64,000 nt of DNA, taken from NCBI RefSeq assembly GCF_014679505.1, contig NZ_CP061474.1, positions 62,001 to 126,000 of the forward strand, written 5' to 3'. The stretch comes from Geobacillus sp. 46C-IIa (lineage in GTDB: Bacteria > Bacillota > Bacilli > Bacillales > Anoxybacillaceae). Within the stretch, counting starts at the first letter, position 1, and every line of letters begins with the position of its first letter. Both the position numbers and the translations under genes were made by a program. The notes beneath the pieces were generated by a model. It had not been told where the DNA came from. It was given only the letters and a program-made list of their open reading frames with translations, and searched no databases. This document shows positions 1-9,154 of the stretch, piece by piece.

Positions 1-182
1 ACATAATACCAGGATGATCATGTAAACAGCCCCGTAGAGAAGCGGTTGTTCTTTATCCTATCGAGCCGAGAAGATCTCACTTTCCAGCGTGATTGGAAGG
101 ATGAATCGGTGTCTTCCATTATGGATGTTCTCTTTGTACCAAAAGACTTCCTGCAAGGAGGGCTTTGCTTGTTGTCTTAGCC

Positions 183-290
183 AGGCAGTTGAACCGTGGG
201 AGCGAGCGGTTCACCACCTGCCTTGGGCGAGGATTTCTACAAAAAGAATCTCCCACCTTTTCGCGGTTGCGCAGGTGGGAGGAGGATCAA
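183..290 (+). mobile_element. Right-end remnant of an IS200/IS605-family element
   Basis: A GAACCG...CGGTTC hairpin followed by TTCACCACC, then AAGAATC and a terminal CCCACCTT...AGGTGGGA hairpin ending GGATCAA, has the order known for TnpB guide RNAs and right ends of IS605/IS1341 elements. No tnpB frame is visible upstream, so the element is truncated or its gene lies left of the window. Read on the minus strand, the last hairpin (250-282) is followed by ATTCTTTTTG and could terminate the acetyltransferase gene, whose stop codon lies within this end. The assignment rests on pattern likeness only. Confidence 0.45.
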
Positions 291-739
291 AGGTATTTAA
301 TCATGGCTGTTTCATCGCAACAGTCGAGTTTCGGACAATTGACACAGTCGATCCATACTTTTTCAGGCAGCGTGGCTTTTTCCGCGATTTCAAATCCGCA
401 TTTTTGAAAGAACTCGATTTGGTAAGTGAAGGAGATTAATCGTTTTACCCCGAGTCGGGCTGCCTCGTTTGTAATATGGTCAACGAGCATGCGGCCGATT
501 CCTTTTCCCATATGATCAGGGGATACGACTAACGAACGGACTTCCCCGAGATCGTGCCCCAAGATATGCAATCCTCCTACTCCAACGATTTGGTTGTTCT
601 CTCTAGCTACATACATGCATTGCAGGTGCTGATAGATGGATAATAACGAACGCGGCAAGACTAATCCTTTTTCCGCAAAGTGTTGAATTAACGCGTGCAT
701 CTCTTTCACATCGCTCGTGACGGCATGGTCGATTTGCAT
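287..739 (-). CDS. GNAT-family N-acetyltransferase (ArgA-like)
   Basis: This 150-residue protein is a single GNAT domain that transfers an acetyl group from acetyl-CoA to an amine. The acetyl-CoA loop is visible as MGKGIGRMLVDHI around residues 77-89, after the conserved EVRSLVVSP strand. The C-terminal CPKLDCCDETA segment is typical of the small ArgA-like acetyltransferases of Firmicutes, often annotated as amino-acid N-acetyltransferases; the substrate cannot be read from the sequence. The start follows GCGAGGGAGCCCA. The gene stands alone. Its TGA stop lies inside an IS605-type end, so the last residues may have been altered by insertion. Confidence 0.85.
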   Translation of the reverse strand: MQIDHAVTSDVKEMHALIQHFAEKGLVLPRSLLSIYQHLQCMYVARENNQIVGVGGLHILGHDLGEVRSLVVSPDHMGKGIGRMLVDHITNEAARLGVKRLISFTYQIEFFQKCGFEIAEKATLPEKVWIDCVNCPKLDCCDETAMIKYL

Positions 740-1012
740 TGGGCTCCCTCGCTATTGTAGAATCATAGATTTCCTTTTTATAAATATACGGTATTTTGTT
801 TTTATATGCAATTGTTAATTTTTCGGTCGTCCTGATTTGTGAGCGATGTCTTACGAGCGAGCTCTAAGAGGAATCGCTGCGTTTCACCGTGGTTCAAGCG
901 GGCATGAAGTTTCCTTTCTCTTTTTGGTTGCCGGTCCTCTTTTTGGATATCTTCCAATCCTTTTTTGTGGCACTGTCCACTTCTTTTTCATTTTTCTTGG
1001 GCATTATCCCAC

Positions 1013-1150
1013 CTAGGAGGCTGGTGATTTAGTGCAAAATACTGCTATTTCCAGTTTTTATCAATTAGAAAAACCCTGCGAAATCAACCTTCTTTTTTGG
1101 CGAAATGCCACTGATTTGCGCGTGACAGCCGTTTTTCACCGGCCTTTTAG
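1013..1150 (-). repeat. MITE-like element, copy a
   Basis: This 138-bp element has imperfect terminal inverted repeats (CTAGGAGGCTGGTGATTTAG on the left, the complement of CTAAAAGGCCGGTGAAAAAC on the right). Its interior matches the reverse complement of the element at 14966-15104 over nearly the whole length, including TGGCGAAATGCC and GCAAAATACTGCTA. It has no coding capacity. It lies in the 520-bp gap between the acetyltransferase and nagZ, which otherwise holds only a hairpin at 1191-1222. Confidence 0.7.
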
Positions 1151-1180
1151 ATCATTCGATGAAAGTTTGCGGTAAAAGCA

Positions 1181-1222
1181 AAAGAAGAATCCCCCACCTT
1201 TTTCGCTTCGTGCAGGTGGGGG
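1181..1222 (-). terminator. Hairpin terminator of nagZ, resembling an IS605 right end
   Basis: The arms CCCCCACCT and AGGTGGGGG enclose a 14-nt loop. On the minus strand the hairpin is followed by ATTCTTCTTTTGC, a fair U-rich tail 37 nt after the nagZ stop. The AAGAAT preceding the hairpin on the plus strand copies the layout at 245-282, so this may be another short IS605-type end used as a terminator. Confidence 0.5.
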
Positions 1223-1259
1223 ATAGTTCATGTGTTTCATGATGGATCAAAGAGAGCGG

Positions 1260-2633
1260 TTATTTCCCTCCCACTTGTTTCGCTTTCGCGGGATCGACGT
1301 AAACGTTTTTGATGGAAGGGAATTGGGACAGTTTATAGGCTAAAATCTTTCTCACGGATTCGTTGATTCGTTCTTCAGACAGTTTTCCCGTTTGGACGGC
1401 GTCCCATATGCCGTCCATCACTTCTTTTTGGTGGTCAAACGTGTGGCAGACAAGCAATAAGTCAGCACCAGCCGCTATGGCGCGATAACCGATTTCCCGA
1501 TAGGTGAAATACTTGCTTACCGCTCCCATCTCCAAATCGTCTGTCACGACAATGCCCTCATAGCCCAATTTCTCCCGCAGCAATTGTTGAATAATCGCGG
1601 AAGAAAGGCTGGCTGGATTTTCTTTGTCGTATACCGGGTATTTAGTGTGTGTGACCATCACAAAGAAATGGTCATGGTCGATGTTTGTGATGATTTGTCG
1701 AAATGGAAGAATGTCTTTGTTTTCAAGATCTTCCCTCCCGGCATCAACGGAAGAGCTGTCATGGTGCGGATCGATGTGACTGCGCCCGTTTCCCGGAAAG
1801 TGTTTCAGTACGGGCGTCACGCCCGCATCGGTCAGCCCTGTTACCACTTTTTTCCCCAACCGTCCTGCTAACACAGGGTCTTCCCCAAACGAACGGCTGT
1901 CGGTCGCAGATAAATCCAACACTGGTGCGAAGTTGATTTGAATGCCCATCGCGGCCAGTTCTGTTCCCGTTCGGTGGGCGATTTGATACACTTTGGCATC
2001 GTCTTTGCTTTGGCCGAGCTGCTGTTGAGAAGGGATCGGGGAAACGTATTGCCGCATTCGGACAATCTTTCCCCCTTCCTGGTCAATGCTAAAGACGAGC
2101 GGGATTTTGAATCGGTTTTCCAAGGCCACCCGCTGCAAATCGTTCGTCAAGGTGGCGACTTGTTCGGGTGTTTCCATATTGCGGTCATATAAAATGACCC
2201 CGCCCACATCATAGTGGCGAATCATTCGTTTCACGTGTTCATCGGGCTCGTTCGATGGAAATCCGACCATGACCAGTTGGCCGATTTTTTCCTGAAGGCT
2301 CATCGTTTTCATCAGACGATCAATTTTTTCGTTTTGATCAGACGACGGCTCAAAAAAGGTGATGCTTGTTTGGTGGGATGAGCCTTTTTCGTTTGGTTGC
2401 GTCTGTTGGCCGTCTTGTTCTGTCGGTTCGTTTGCTTGCGGTTGTTGATTGTTCCCGTTGTTTCGTTTTTCAGGTCTGCTGCTCAGGGAAACCGCCTTTG
2501 AGTCAGATAGTTCTCGGCTGACTAAAGCATAAGCAGACAAGGATAAGGCGACAGAAAGTAGAGAAAATAAGAGAATTGACGCCCATGAGATTCGTTTTTT
2601 TGCCTTTCTTCTAGAACTTCTAGAATGCTTCAT
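1260..2633 (-). CDS. nagZ: Beta-N-acetylhexosaminidase, glycoside hydrolase family 3
   Basis: The 457-residue protein removes N-acetylglucosamine from muropeptides during peptidoglycan turnover. A basic N-terminus and hydrophobic segment (about 17-38) form a signal peptide or anchor, then a Gln/Asn-rich linker runs to about residue 90, so the enzyme is exported or membrane-tethered. The GH3 barrel follows. The Asp nucleophile lies in VVTDDLEMGA (Asp365). The family motif KHFPGHG...DSH appears here as KHFPGNG (277-283), followed by IDPHH. The Asp/His acid-base dyad is kept but one motif His is Asn. There is no separate C-terminal domain, unlike the longer B. subtilis NagZ. It is transcribed alone. 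Confidence 0.9.
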   Translation of the reverse strand: MKHSRSSRRKAKKRISWASILLFSLLSVALSLSAYALVSRELSDSKAVSLSSRPEKRNNGNNQQPQANEPTEQDGQQTQPNEKGSSHQTSITFFEPSSDQNEKIDRLMKTMSLQEKIGQLVMVGFPSNEPDEHVKRMIRHYDVGGVILYDRNMETPEQVATLTNDLQRVALENRFKIPLVFSIDQEGGKIVRMRQYVSPIPSQQQLGQSKDDAKVYQIAHRTGTELAAMGIQINFAPVLDLSATDSRSFGEDPVLAGRLGKKVVTGLTDAGVTPVLKHFPGNGRSHIDPHHDSSSVDAGREDLENKDILPFRQIITNIDHDHFFVMVTHTKYPVYDKENPASLSSAIIQQLLREKLGYEGIVVTDDLEMGAVSKYFTYREIGYRAIAAGADLLLVCHTFDHQKEVMDGIWDAVQTGKLSEERINESVRKILAYKLSQFPSIKNVYVDPAKAKQVGGK

Positions 2634-2997
2634 TGCTTTTCACCCAGTCTAATTTTTGAATATTCGCCTCATCAAGCACCAAACGTCCATTTTCCTTCAT
2701 GACATGCCAGTATCCGTCCCATTTCCGTTGCCAGCGAAGGATGTTAGTTCAATATATGAGATATTTCTAATAGTAATAACGTCGATTGTATCTCATTCGT
2801 TTCTATGTACATGCTCATTGGATATGGAAAAGTTAACCTTCTCCTACGTAGTGCCTGCCCGGTGATACCGTTCCTAAGAAAAGCGATCGGAATCAGACAT
2901 AAAACGGCTGAAAATCATCCATGACTGCGGATGGCCGTCTCAGACACTTCACAAGCAGGAACGGGAGATGAAAAACGCTCATCTTCACTAGTGTGCG

Positions 2998-3250
2998 ATG
3001 AGGGTTCGTCTTGTCATGGAAAGTTATGATGGAGAGAAAGTTTTTGCGGAAGGACAGTGTGTCCTTCCTCCGTATTCACCGCAACTGAATTCAATCGAAC
3101 GCTTGTGTAAATGGGGAAGATATCTTTATGACCGATGTGTTTCACAAAAGTTGAAACGATATCGTCCAAGCCATTGCCGAGTTTGTGAACGACATTCATG
3201 AACGCTCGGAGGAAATGCTGAAACGTCTGAGGAGGTGCAGCGAGAAGTGA
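2998..3250 (+). pseudogene. IS630-family transposase C-terminal fragment, frameshifted
   Basis: The reading VLPPYSPQLNSIERL is the hallmark of the DDE domain of IS630-type transposases, where the last Glu is catalytic. The frame then shifts, and homologous sequence continues as DIVQAIAEFVNDIHERSEEM in another frame, ending with TGA at 3248-3250. No N-terminal half is visible upstream, so this is a dead remnant. The preceding 2634-2997 stretch and the AT-rich 3251-3592 stretch hold nothing else recognisable. The fragment marks the left border of the McrBC-like island. Confidence 0.75.
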
Positions 3251-3592
3251 ATTTTTCAAGGTGCATCTATATCATATTGCAGTTCTTTCGCCTAACTCCC
3301 TATGTTCACTTTTCGCCTTCTGCAGGTTGGAAATAGATTGGAGGCAATTGAGGGAGCACTGTTGCTGATGGTTGTATAGTATATTGTTGCTATTTACTTT
3401 ACGCTTTACGGTTTTATCTTCGCCATCAACAACCATCACCTCTTGTTTTGCGGGTTTTTTGTTATGAATTTATGGAATAAAAAGGGTTTTGATGGGGTAT
3501 ATAGAATCATTTATAAATGGGGTGAATTTCTTTTTATTTTTTATTGTTGATTGCGTTGCAGTGCAATGGGAGAGGCAAACCTTTGAGATGAC

Positions 3593-5596
3593 ATGAACAG
3601 AGATTCTTCAGCTGGAAAGGAGAACATAGAGGTGATTACGGACGAACGGCAAGGGTTGCAACACCAATTGGAAGTGATTTTACATGAACTAGACAATCCG
3701 GTTAACTGGACGCAGGAGCAAGCTAATTCTTTTTATGAGGGGTTTTGTCGATCCCGAAAAGGGTTAGGGGATCGATTAATTTTGAAAATAACGAGGATCA
3801 TTCCAATTAAAGGAGGAAAATTGCTTATTGGAGTAGTATTAAATCCGGATACCTTCCTCCCGTTTACCTTGCCATTTAATAATGAAAAATGGAATGTTTC
3901 CTTTGCTTTAAACGGAGAAGCGGAACAGGTAAAAGAAGGGGAGATTGTCGTTACTGTTCCGATGGCTCTTGATATAGAAGCATTACAAGGGAGGAACGAT
4001 AGGGAAAGACGAATGAGGAGCATGGTATCAGTCAAAAGAAACTCTGTGAAACAAGCGCCGTCCCAAACCCAGTTATTAGAGATATTTGGACATCGACTTG
4101 AACGTAAGCTTGGACATAGAATAGTTGAAAAGCTCTCTGAACAGCTTGGTTCATTAGAAGAGTTGTCCAACTTTGTATTGGAGGAATTTATACAGATATA
4201 TGAAGATCACATTCAGTGTCAAAATGAAGAGCTTGATAGACAAGAACAGGAGCTAGAGAAGAAAAAGCAACATCTTGATCAAAGACAATCTCAGCTAGAG
4301 GAAAAAGAAAGCAGTCTGAATGAAAGGGAACGCCAGCTAAACGAAAAAGAGCAACAGCTAGACGAATATGAGAGCCGCCTGCATTCCCAATTTGAGCGTC
4401 TGCGTCTTTTGCCTCCTCGATCTTTGTCCGAGCGATTGGCAGAGGAAGAAGAAAGCGGCTCGGAACTGATTCCGTGGAATGGACAAGGTGACATAATCGA
4501 TGTCATCCGCGGGGCGTTGCACACCCAATGTGATCTTCAATATGAACGGGATGTGATTGAGTGTTTCGTGGGGGCGCTGAAAACCAATCAGCTGATCATT
4601 TTGCATGGACCGAGCGGAACGGGGAAGTCCAGTCTAGTGAGAGGGTTTGCGAACATCATCAAGGGGGCAAAATCCTACACGATTAGGGTGCAGCCGAGTT
4701 GGACGGATAAACAAGACATAGTCGGATTTCTGAATCCGATCGATTACCAGTACATATCAACTGAATTTTTAGACGCTTTGGTTGAGGCTAGGGCCAATCC
4801 AACGTCGTTATATTTGATTTGTTTGGACGAAATGAATTTGTCTCATGTGGAGTATTACTTTGCAGAATTTTTAAGTGCTAGGGAGGAGAACCCTCCTAAG
4901 ATTACCCTTTACTCCAAGCATTTTGAGGAAATGGCTCGCCGCATGATTGAACCTTATATTGTTATTGATGAAAACGGGATAGAATCTTTTGATGAAGAGA
5001 AATGGGCGAGCAGACCGAGCGAATCGGAAAAATGGAAGTTGCAAAACTGTTTTCAACTCTGTCACCGTTATCCAGCAGAGTTGGATATTCCAGATAATGT
5101 TAGATTCATTGGCACGATGAACATAGACCATACCGTCAAAGGACTAAGCCCTAAAATTATCGACCGCAGTTTTTTCATTGAATTGCGTCATCCACAAAAT
5201 GAAGATCAATTAATGGAGGAACTAGAAAAGATAGGAGTCAACCAGAAGATCTTTCTTGATATACAAAACGATTTAACCGTGGCGGAGATGGATGAAGAAT
5301 ACAGGCAACGGGTGAAACAATTAAATACATTATTGACTCCGCTAGGGGCGAGGTTGAATCATCGGGCGTTGAAGCACATTGGTTATTACGGAAGGGCTAT
5401 TCCATCCGGCATGGCTTTCGATCAAATTGTACGAGGAAAGATTTTACCTAGAATTCATGTTCAGCGGGATGGAAACACGGTGAGAGCATTTGAACAACTA
5501 GTGGAGGAACTTAATTCATTATCTCCATCTGCAAGGACGAAAGAAAAAATTGAAGAAATGAGAAATAACGGAAGACTAATCACGTATTGGAGATGA
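3593..5596 (+). CDS. McrB-type AAA+ NTPase with N-terminal coiled coil (CoCoNuT-like)
   Basis: The 667-residue protein is the probable motor subunit of a type IV restriction-like system. Residues 55-130 look like a small beta-rich domain. Residues 205-270 form an unbroken heptad coiled coil rich in Glu, Lys and Gln. The AAA+ domain follows: Walker A GPSGTGKS (339-346), Walker B LICLDEMNLS (409-418) and the McrB-type signature GTMNIDHTVKG (507-517), with a candidate arginine finger in IIDRSF. McrB relatives are GTPases that drive a McrC nuclease. The next gene, 6 bases downstream, is such a nuclease. The coiled coil recalls the coiled-coil nuclease tandem (CoCoNuT) systems; that link and any RNA or modified-DNA target are inference. 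The start has only a weak ribosome site. Confidence 0.85.
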   Translation: MNRDSSAGKENIEVITDERQGLQHQLEVILHELDNPVNWTQEQANSFYEGFCRSRKGLGDRLILKITRIIPIKGGKLLIGVVLNPDTFLPFTLPFNNEKWNVSFALNGEAEQVKEGEIVVTVPMALDIEALQGRNDRERRMRSMVSVKRNSVKQAPSQTQLLEIFGHRLERKLGHRIVEKLSEQLGSLEELSNFVLEEFIQIYEDHIQCQNEELDRQEQELEKKKQHLDQRQSQLEEKESSLNERERQLNEKEQQLDEYESRLHSQFERLRLLPPRSLSERLAEEEESGSELIPWNGQGDIIDVIRGALHTQCDLQYERDVIECFVGALKTNQLIILHGPSGTGKSSLVRGFANIIKGAKSYTIRVQPSWTDKQDIVGFLNPIDYQYISTEFLDALVEARANPTSLYLICLDEMNLSHVEYYFAEFLSAREENPPKITLYSKHFEEMARRMIEPYIVIDENGIESFDEEKWASRPSESEKWKLQNCFQLCHRYPAELDIPDNVRFIGTMNIDHTVKGLSPKIIDRSFFIELRHPQNEDQLMEELEKIGVNQKIFLDIQNDLTVAEMDEEYRQRVKQLNTLLTPLGARLNHRALKHIGYYGRAIPSGMAFDQIVRGKILPRIHVQRDGNTVRAFEQLVEELNSLSPSARTKEKIEEMRNNGRLITYWR

Positions 5597-5602
5597 GGGT
5601 GT

Positions 5603-7642
5603 ATGGAACTATGGATTGCCAAGGTCAAGCCCGATGCTGAACATCCTATCCAAAAACTAGAGAAACTCCTTATCTTTGACAGAGATCATCAATGCTATAT
5701 GGTGACAGAGTATGAAGGGGGTGTCGTTGTCAAAGTACCTAACAAAAAGGTACGAAAGGTATTTTTATCCCATTACGGCATGTTGGATGACGAAGAGCGA
5801 ATTCCATTAGTATATGACAAACAATGGGATGTTTGGTATGACCAAGGAGACGAGTCGAACGAACGGGCTCCTGTCGGCTTGAATCAATGTGGTACTTTTT
5901 TCTTTGAGGGGGAAGATGAAAACGGGTATATCATTGAACGGTCAGGTGATGTCTATATTACGAGTAGTTTGTTGACCAAAGAGGAATTTCAACAAATGAA
6001 AGATGAAATTTGCAGTGTGCTTGAGGATTTCCTGGTTGTTTATCAAGGACCAGTTTCTCCAATAAAACGATGGACAAAGCGGGTTGAAACGGCTCAAAAT
6101 GTATGGGAACGGATGAAAAAGTTAAGCGTGGTGTTGATTGAAATTGCGAAAGTGCCCCATGAGAAGCTGAGTCAGGAACGCCAACTGACTCCCGTTCAAA
6201 AAATAAAACGATTAGATGCGCAAGTATTGATTAACCGACGGCTGTTTCCTTTTAAAAATCAGCTTTTAGCCCCGGTCAACGTGCGTTCTATTGACATTCC
6301 AGAACATCGAATGATACGTTGGGGGCTTGAAAGGATCATTGATCAGGCAGAACGACATATAAGACAGATGAAAAACGAACGAGAGGTTTTGAATCGCAGA
6401 AGGCAACTGTTGAAGCAAGAACGTCAAGGGCTTAGGGGGTTAAATTTGTTTGACAGGCAAAAAACGGAGAGTTCTATTCATAAGAATCTCGGTGATCTTT
6501 CTGAAGTGGAACAGCACTTAGAGGAGAACGAGCGTTATTGGGACGAAATTAGAAAGATGGCGAACGAATGCTTACAGCTGCCTTATTTAGATGTTGGTGA
6601 AGAAGAGATGGAACAGACACATCTGTTTATTTTTTCTCCTCTTTACCGGGAAGCGTATCAATATTTAGACGGTATATTGAATGACCAACCATCTGAACTA
6701 TCAATCAAACAGTTATCTCATGTATATGTTCCTTTGCAAAAGTCCCCTAACTTATATGAAACGTGGTGCCTGCTTTCGATCGTTCATTCGTTGATTTACG
6801 AGTGTGGATTCGTGCCATCGTCCCATCCATACCATCAAATTAAACAGTATATGGAAAATAAGAAGCAACTTAGAGGCATATCGTTTAGTTTTCATCGTCC
6901 TGTCTATCGCTACGAAGGTTGTGTCAAGGGGAGACGAAGGATGCAAGAAACAACCTTATTTCTTGAGTTGTGTTATGAGCACACGTTCTCCGCGGCGGGC
7001 AAATCGTACAGGCCGGATTTTACCTTTATTTTCACGGATCAGCTTCAAGCAAAGAAAACCATTGCTTTTTTGGATGCGAAATATAGGCCAGTCGATAACC
7101 AAAGCTGTTGGCTTCAGCTCGTTAGAGATACATCTTTCCAAAAATACTATGCCCCTTTATCGGAAAAACCAATCGCTTCGTTTTTGATTCATCCAGGCCG
7201 AGTCAAAGGGGATGATACGTGGAATGCAAGGTTGGATAACGGGAGACAAGAGGAGTTGCGCCATCGTTTAGGCAGTTTTCATTATAGACCAAATGATAAA
7301 AAAGAATTGGTCAAGTGGATCAATATGTTGTTGCATTACCATTTGGAATATGACGGTGTGTGTATGCATTGTGGGACACATGATTGTGCCGAATTGGACG
7401 ATCGCGGCTGGAAACAATATTTTACTTGTAAAAGGTGTGCTGCCTTTTGGGTAGAAACCTATTGTTTTAACCGAAAAAGGGGGCCTTGGGTGAGGGGAGA
7501 TGCCCATGATGAACGGACCGCTAAGTTATTTAAGTATACAAAACACTCGGGGATGAACTACCATAAAGAAACGAATAATGAGTGGGATGTGTTTTGTCCA
7601 GTTTGCGGCAAGCGGGCTCAAGATCGAAAAAAATCGGGATAG
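5603..7642 (+). CDS. McrC-like DUF2357 / PD-(D/E)XK nuclease with C-terminal zinc knuckles
   Basis: The 679-residue protein is the likely effector nuclease of the McrB-like partner. The N-terminal half has the DUF2357 look, and residues 240-320 are helical and probably coiled coil. The nuclease core shows Glu455 in FLELCYEH, then YRPDF (469-473) and FLDAKYRP (489-496), which is a complete E...PD...DxK constellation. The C-terminus carries three CxxC pairs (587/590, 609/612, 665/668), a zinc-ribbon array not usual in McrC and a possible nucleic-acid or partner-binding module. A ribosome site GAGGGTGT precedes ATG, 6 bases after the upstream stop, so the two genes are co-translated. Confidence 0.82.
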   Translation: MELWIAKVKPDAEHPIQKLEKLLIFDRDHQCYMVTEYEGGVVVKVPNKKVRKVFLSHYGMLDDEERIPLVYDKQWDVWYDQGDESNERAPVGLNQCGTFFFEGEDENGYIIERSGDVYITSSLLTKEEFQQMKDEICSVLEDFLVVYQGPVSPIKRWTKRVETAQNVWERMKKLSVVLIEIAKVPHEKLSQERQLTPVQKIKRLDAQVLINRRLFPFKNQLLAPVNVRSIDIPEHRMIRWGLERIIDQAERHIRQMKNEREVLNRRRQLLKQERQGLRGLNLFDRQKTESSIHKNLGDLSEVEQHLEENERYWDEIRKMANECLQLPYLDVGEEEMEQTHLFIFSPLYREAYQYLDGILNDQPSELSIKQLSHVYVPLQKSPNLYETWCLLSIVHSLIYECGFVPSSHPYHQIKQYMENKKQLRGISFSFHRPVYRYEGCVKGRRRMQETTLFLELCYEHTFSAAGKSYRPDFTFIFTDQLQAKKTIAFLDAKYRPVDNQSCWLQLVRDTSFQKYYAPLSEKPIASFLIHPGRVKGDDTWNARLDNGRQEELRHRLGSFHYRPNDKKELVKWINMLLHYHLEYDGVCMHCGTHDCAELDDRGWKQYFTCKRCAAFWVETYCFNRKRGPWVRGDAHDERTAKLFKYTKHSGMNYHKETNNEWDVFCPVCGKRAQDRKKSG

Positions 7643-7645
7643 ATT

Positions 7646-8077
7646 TTGCGGTGGAAAAGGTTTATTGTCATTGGAAGGGACGGCTCTCTCTTGTTGGAAT
7701 GTTCCTTGTTGCACATTATCCCAGAGAAGAAACAACTGCAGGGAACGTATAACGATTTTTGCCGCCGTCATTCCGAACAGAAAGACGATACGTTGTTTTT
7801 GTTGCTGCTGTTTGGCACGGCGCAAGTATTCAAGATTCCCGATGTCCCTTCATTTCACGTGTGGAAACTTTCGGACATCATAGACGTTTTCCAAGGTGTA
7901 GAAGTGACACACCCCATCTATGCCGAATGGATCAGGGCACTCGAGTGGGAACAAGACCGCGCGCGGCGTGTGGAGGAGGAGAAATTGACTGCCATCGGCG
8001 GGGGGGAAGGAAAAAGAGAAGGAATGGAAAAGGCATGGATACCGAAACCGCTTCACGTTCTTTTATTATTTGTATGA
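7646..8077 (+). CDS. Unknown protein following the McrC-like nuclease; 3' end probably frameshifted
   Basis: This frame opens with TTG three bases after the nuclease stop, without a clear ribosome site, and runs 143 residues. It is not recognised. The middle is well-formed protein (strand-rich hydrophobic stretches, then FHVWKLSDIIDVF and an acidic-basic helix around residues 97-120). The end, after a G-rich run near 8000, turns into KPLHVLLLFV, and an overlapping frame stays open, so the original C-terminus may have been lost by an indel. Its position suggests an accessory of the island. Confidence 0.4.
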   Translation: MRWKRFIVIGRDGSLLLECSLLHIIPEKKQLQGTYNDFCRRHSEQKDDTLFLLLLFGTAQVFKIPDVPSFHVWKLSDIIDVFQGVEVTHPIYAEWIRALEWEQDRARRVEEEKLTAIGGGEGKREGMEKAWIPKPLHVLLLFV

Positions 8078-8147
8078 CGAGTTGAGAAAATACTCCTGAC
8101 ACGGTGAGGAACAATGGAAGATTCATGGAAGCCCTCATAATCCACTA

Positions 8148-8519
8148 ATGAATTTCAAGTGGATGCCAACGACGCTGTTCGGAAAGTGTGTCGATGTTTA
8201 TTTTGAATTCAATTACGAACACTTGCTTTTTAAGTTAGCCGATCAGGAACAAAAGTTGGAAAGAGACGAACTTACCTCGCTGCGAAAACGAGTAGAATTG
8301 ATTTGCCGCCAAGTTTCCGCAAATCGAGGGAACCATGAGCCTACGAAGAATAAGAAGGGGCGGTTTGTTTCCTTATACAAGTGGGAATTTGATTTTGCGA
8401 AAGAAGGGCTTGCTCAGATGATGGACGTAGCAGACCGAATCGTTGATGAGGTTTATCAGGAAATTCGCAAATGGTCAAAGCACGTTTCCAAGGGAGATTA
8501 CAAGGAGCAGGCTAAGTAA
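8148..8519 (+). CDS. Small unknown protein of the McrBC-like island
   Basis: The 123-residue frame encodes a soluble, charged, mostly helical protein with no known motif. The N-terminal third reads VDVYFEFNYEHLLFKLAD, and the C-terminal half is a long amphipathic helix ending KGDYKEQAK. No good ribosome site precedes the ATG, so either translation is weak or the true N-terminus was lost; the upstream 70 bases are non-coding. It lies between other small genes on the same strand with short spacers, which argues for a shared transcript with the nuclease genes. No function can be given. Confidence 0.5.
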   Translation: MNFKWMPTTLFGKCVDVYFEFNYEHLLFKLADQEQKLERDELTSLRKRVELICRQVSANRGNHEPTKNKKGRFVSLYKWEFDFAKEGLAQMMDVADRIVDEVYQEIRKWSKHVSKGDYKEQAK

Positions 8520-8527
8520 GGAGCAAT

Positions 8528-8718
8528 GTGATCTATCAACATGTAGATGAACAAGGAAGACAAGTGATGGCTTCTTTTAATATCCGTGAAGAATCAAAAA
8601 ACACAATCGAATATCCAATGACACCTTGTATGCCAAGGTGTCGCCATCGGGTGCAAGCAACTGGTGGATATCGACCAGGCCTTTCGGATATCTTGAGCTG
8701 CTCCTATGGATCGTCTCA
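8528..8718 (+). pseudogene. Short decayed reading frame, frameshift near an A6 run
   Basis: A GTG start after AAGGAGCAAT begins IYQHVDEQGRQVMASFNIRE, a plausible gene start 8 bases behind the previous stop. After the AAAAAA run at about 8597-8602 the frame becomes Cys/Arg-rich and unconvincing. A neighbouring frame instead reads DTLYAKVSPSGASNWW and ends at 8718. An indel in the A run would join them into one protein of about 63 residues. It is not recognised. Confidence 0.3.
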
Positions 8719-8796
8719 TGATTGGGCGCGTTTCTTCAAAACACGGCGACCTGTATTAACGGACAAAGCGAGGAGAAGTACGTGAGGGAAGAAAGC

Positions 8797-9120
8797 ATGT
8801 TAGTCAAAATCCATGGCACATTGGCGGAGGGAAAAGACGATTATGAAGCGACACGTGGAAACTGGCGGATAAATGAACGGAGATTGCCGTATATCCAGTA
8901 TGTAGTGGGGGTCAACCACGGAAAAATTGTTTGTGCTTTCCTCCCTAAAAAATGGGAAACGATCGAGGAAGGAGGTCGGAGGAAAAAACGGTTTGAGGGC
9001 GTAGAGGCTTCGGTAGAAATATTGCAGAAGTTACGACAGAAAGAAAGCAAAATAGTGAGGAAATTTAAGGGACAGAATCCCGTCAGATATCTTTCATTGG
9101 ATGAACTGGAGGAAATGTAA
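8797..9120 (+). CDS. Small unknown protein with RGNWRI...FEG...QNPVRY motifs
   Basis: The start is taken at ATG 8797 behind GTGAGGGAAGAAAGC, giving 107 residues; a longer frame upstream lacks a ribosome site. The protein has a compact alternating strand pattern: DDYEATRGNWRINERR, VVGVNHGKIVCAF, KKRFEGVEAS and GQNPVRYLSLDEL. I recall this motif order from small proteins of unknown function near restriction and other defence genes, and the fold may be a small beta-barrel, but that is an impression without a search. It belongs to the gene string behind the McrBC-like pair. Confidence 0.6.
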   Translation: MLVKIHGTLAEGKDDYEATRGNWRINERRLPYIQYVVGVNHGKIVCAFLPKKWETIEEGGRRKKRFEGVEASVEILQKLRQKESKIVRKFKGQNPVRYLSLDELEEM

Positions 9121-9154
9121 ACAGAATCTCAACCGTGGAGTGGCATTTTTGTTT

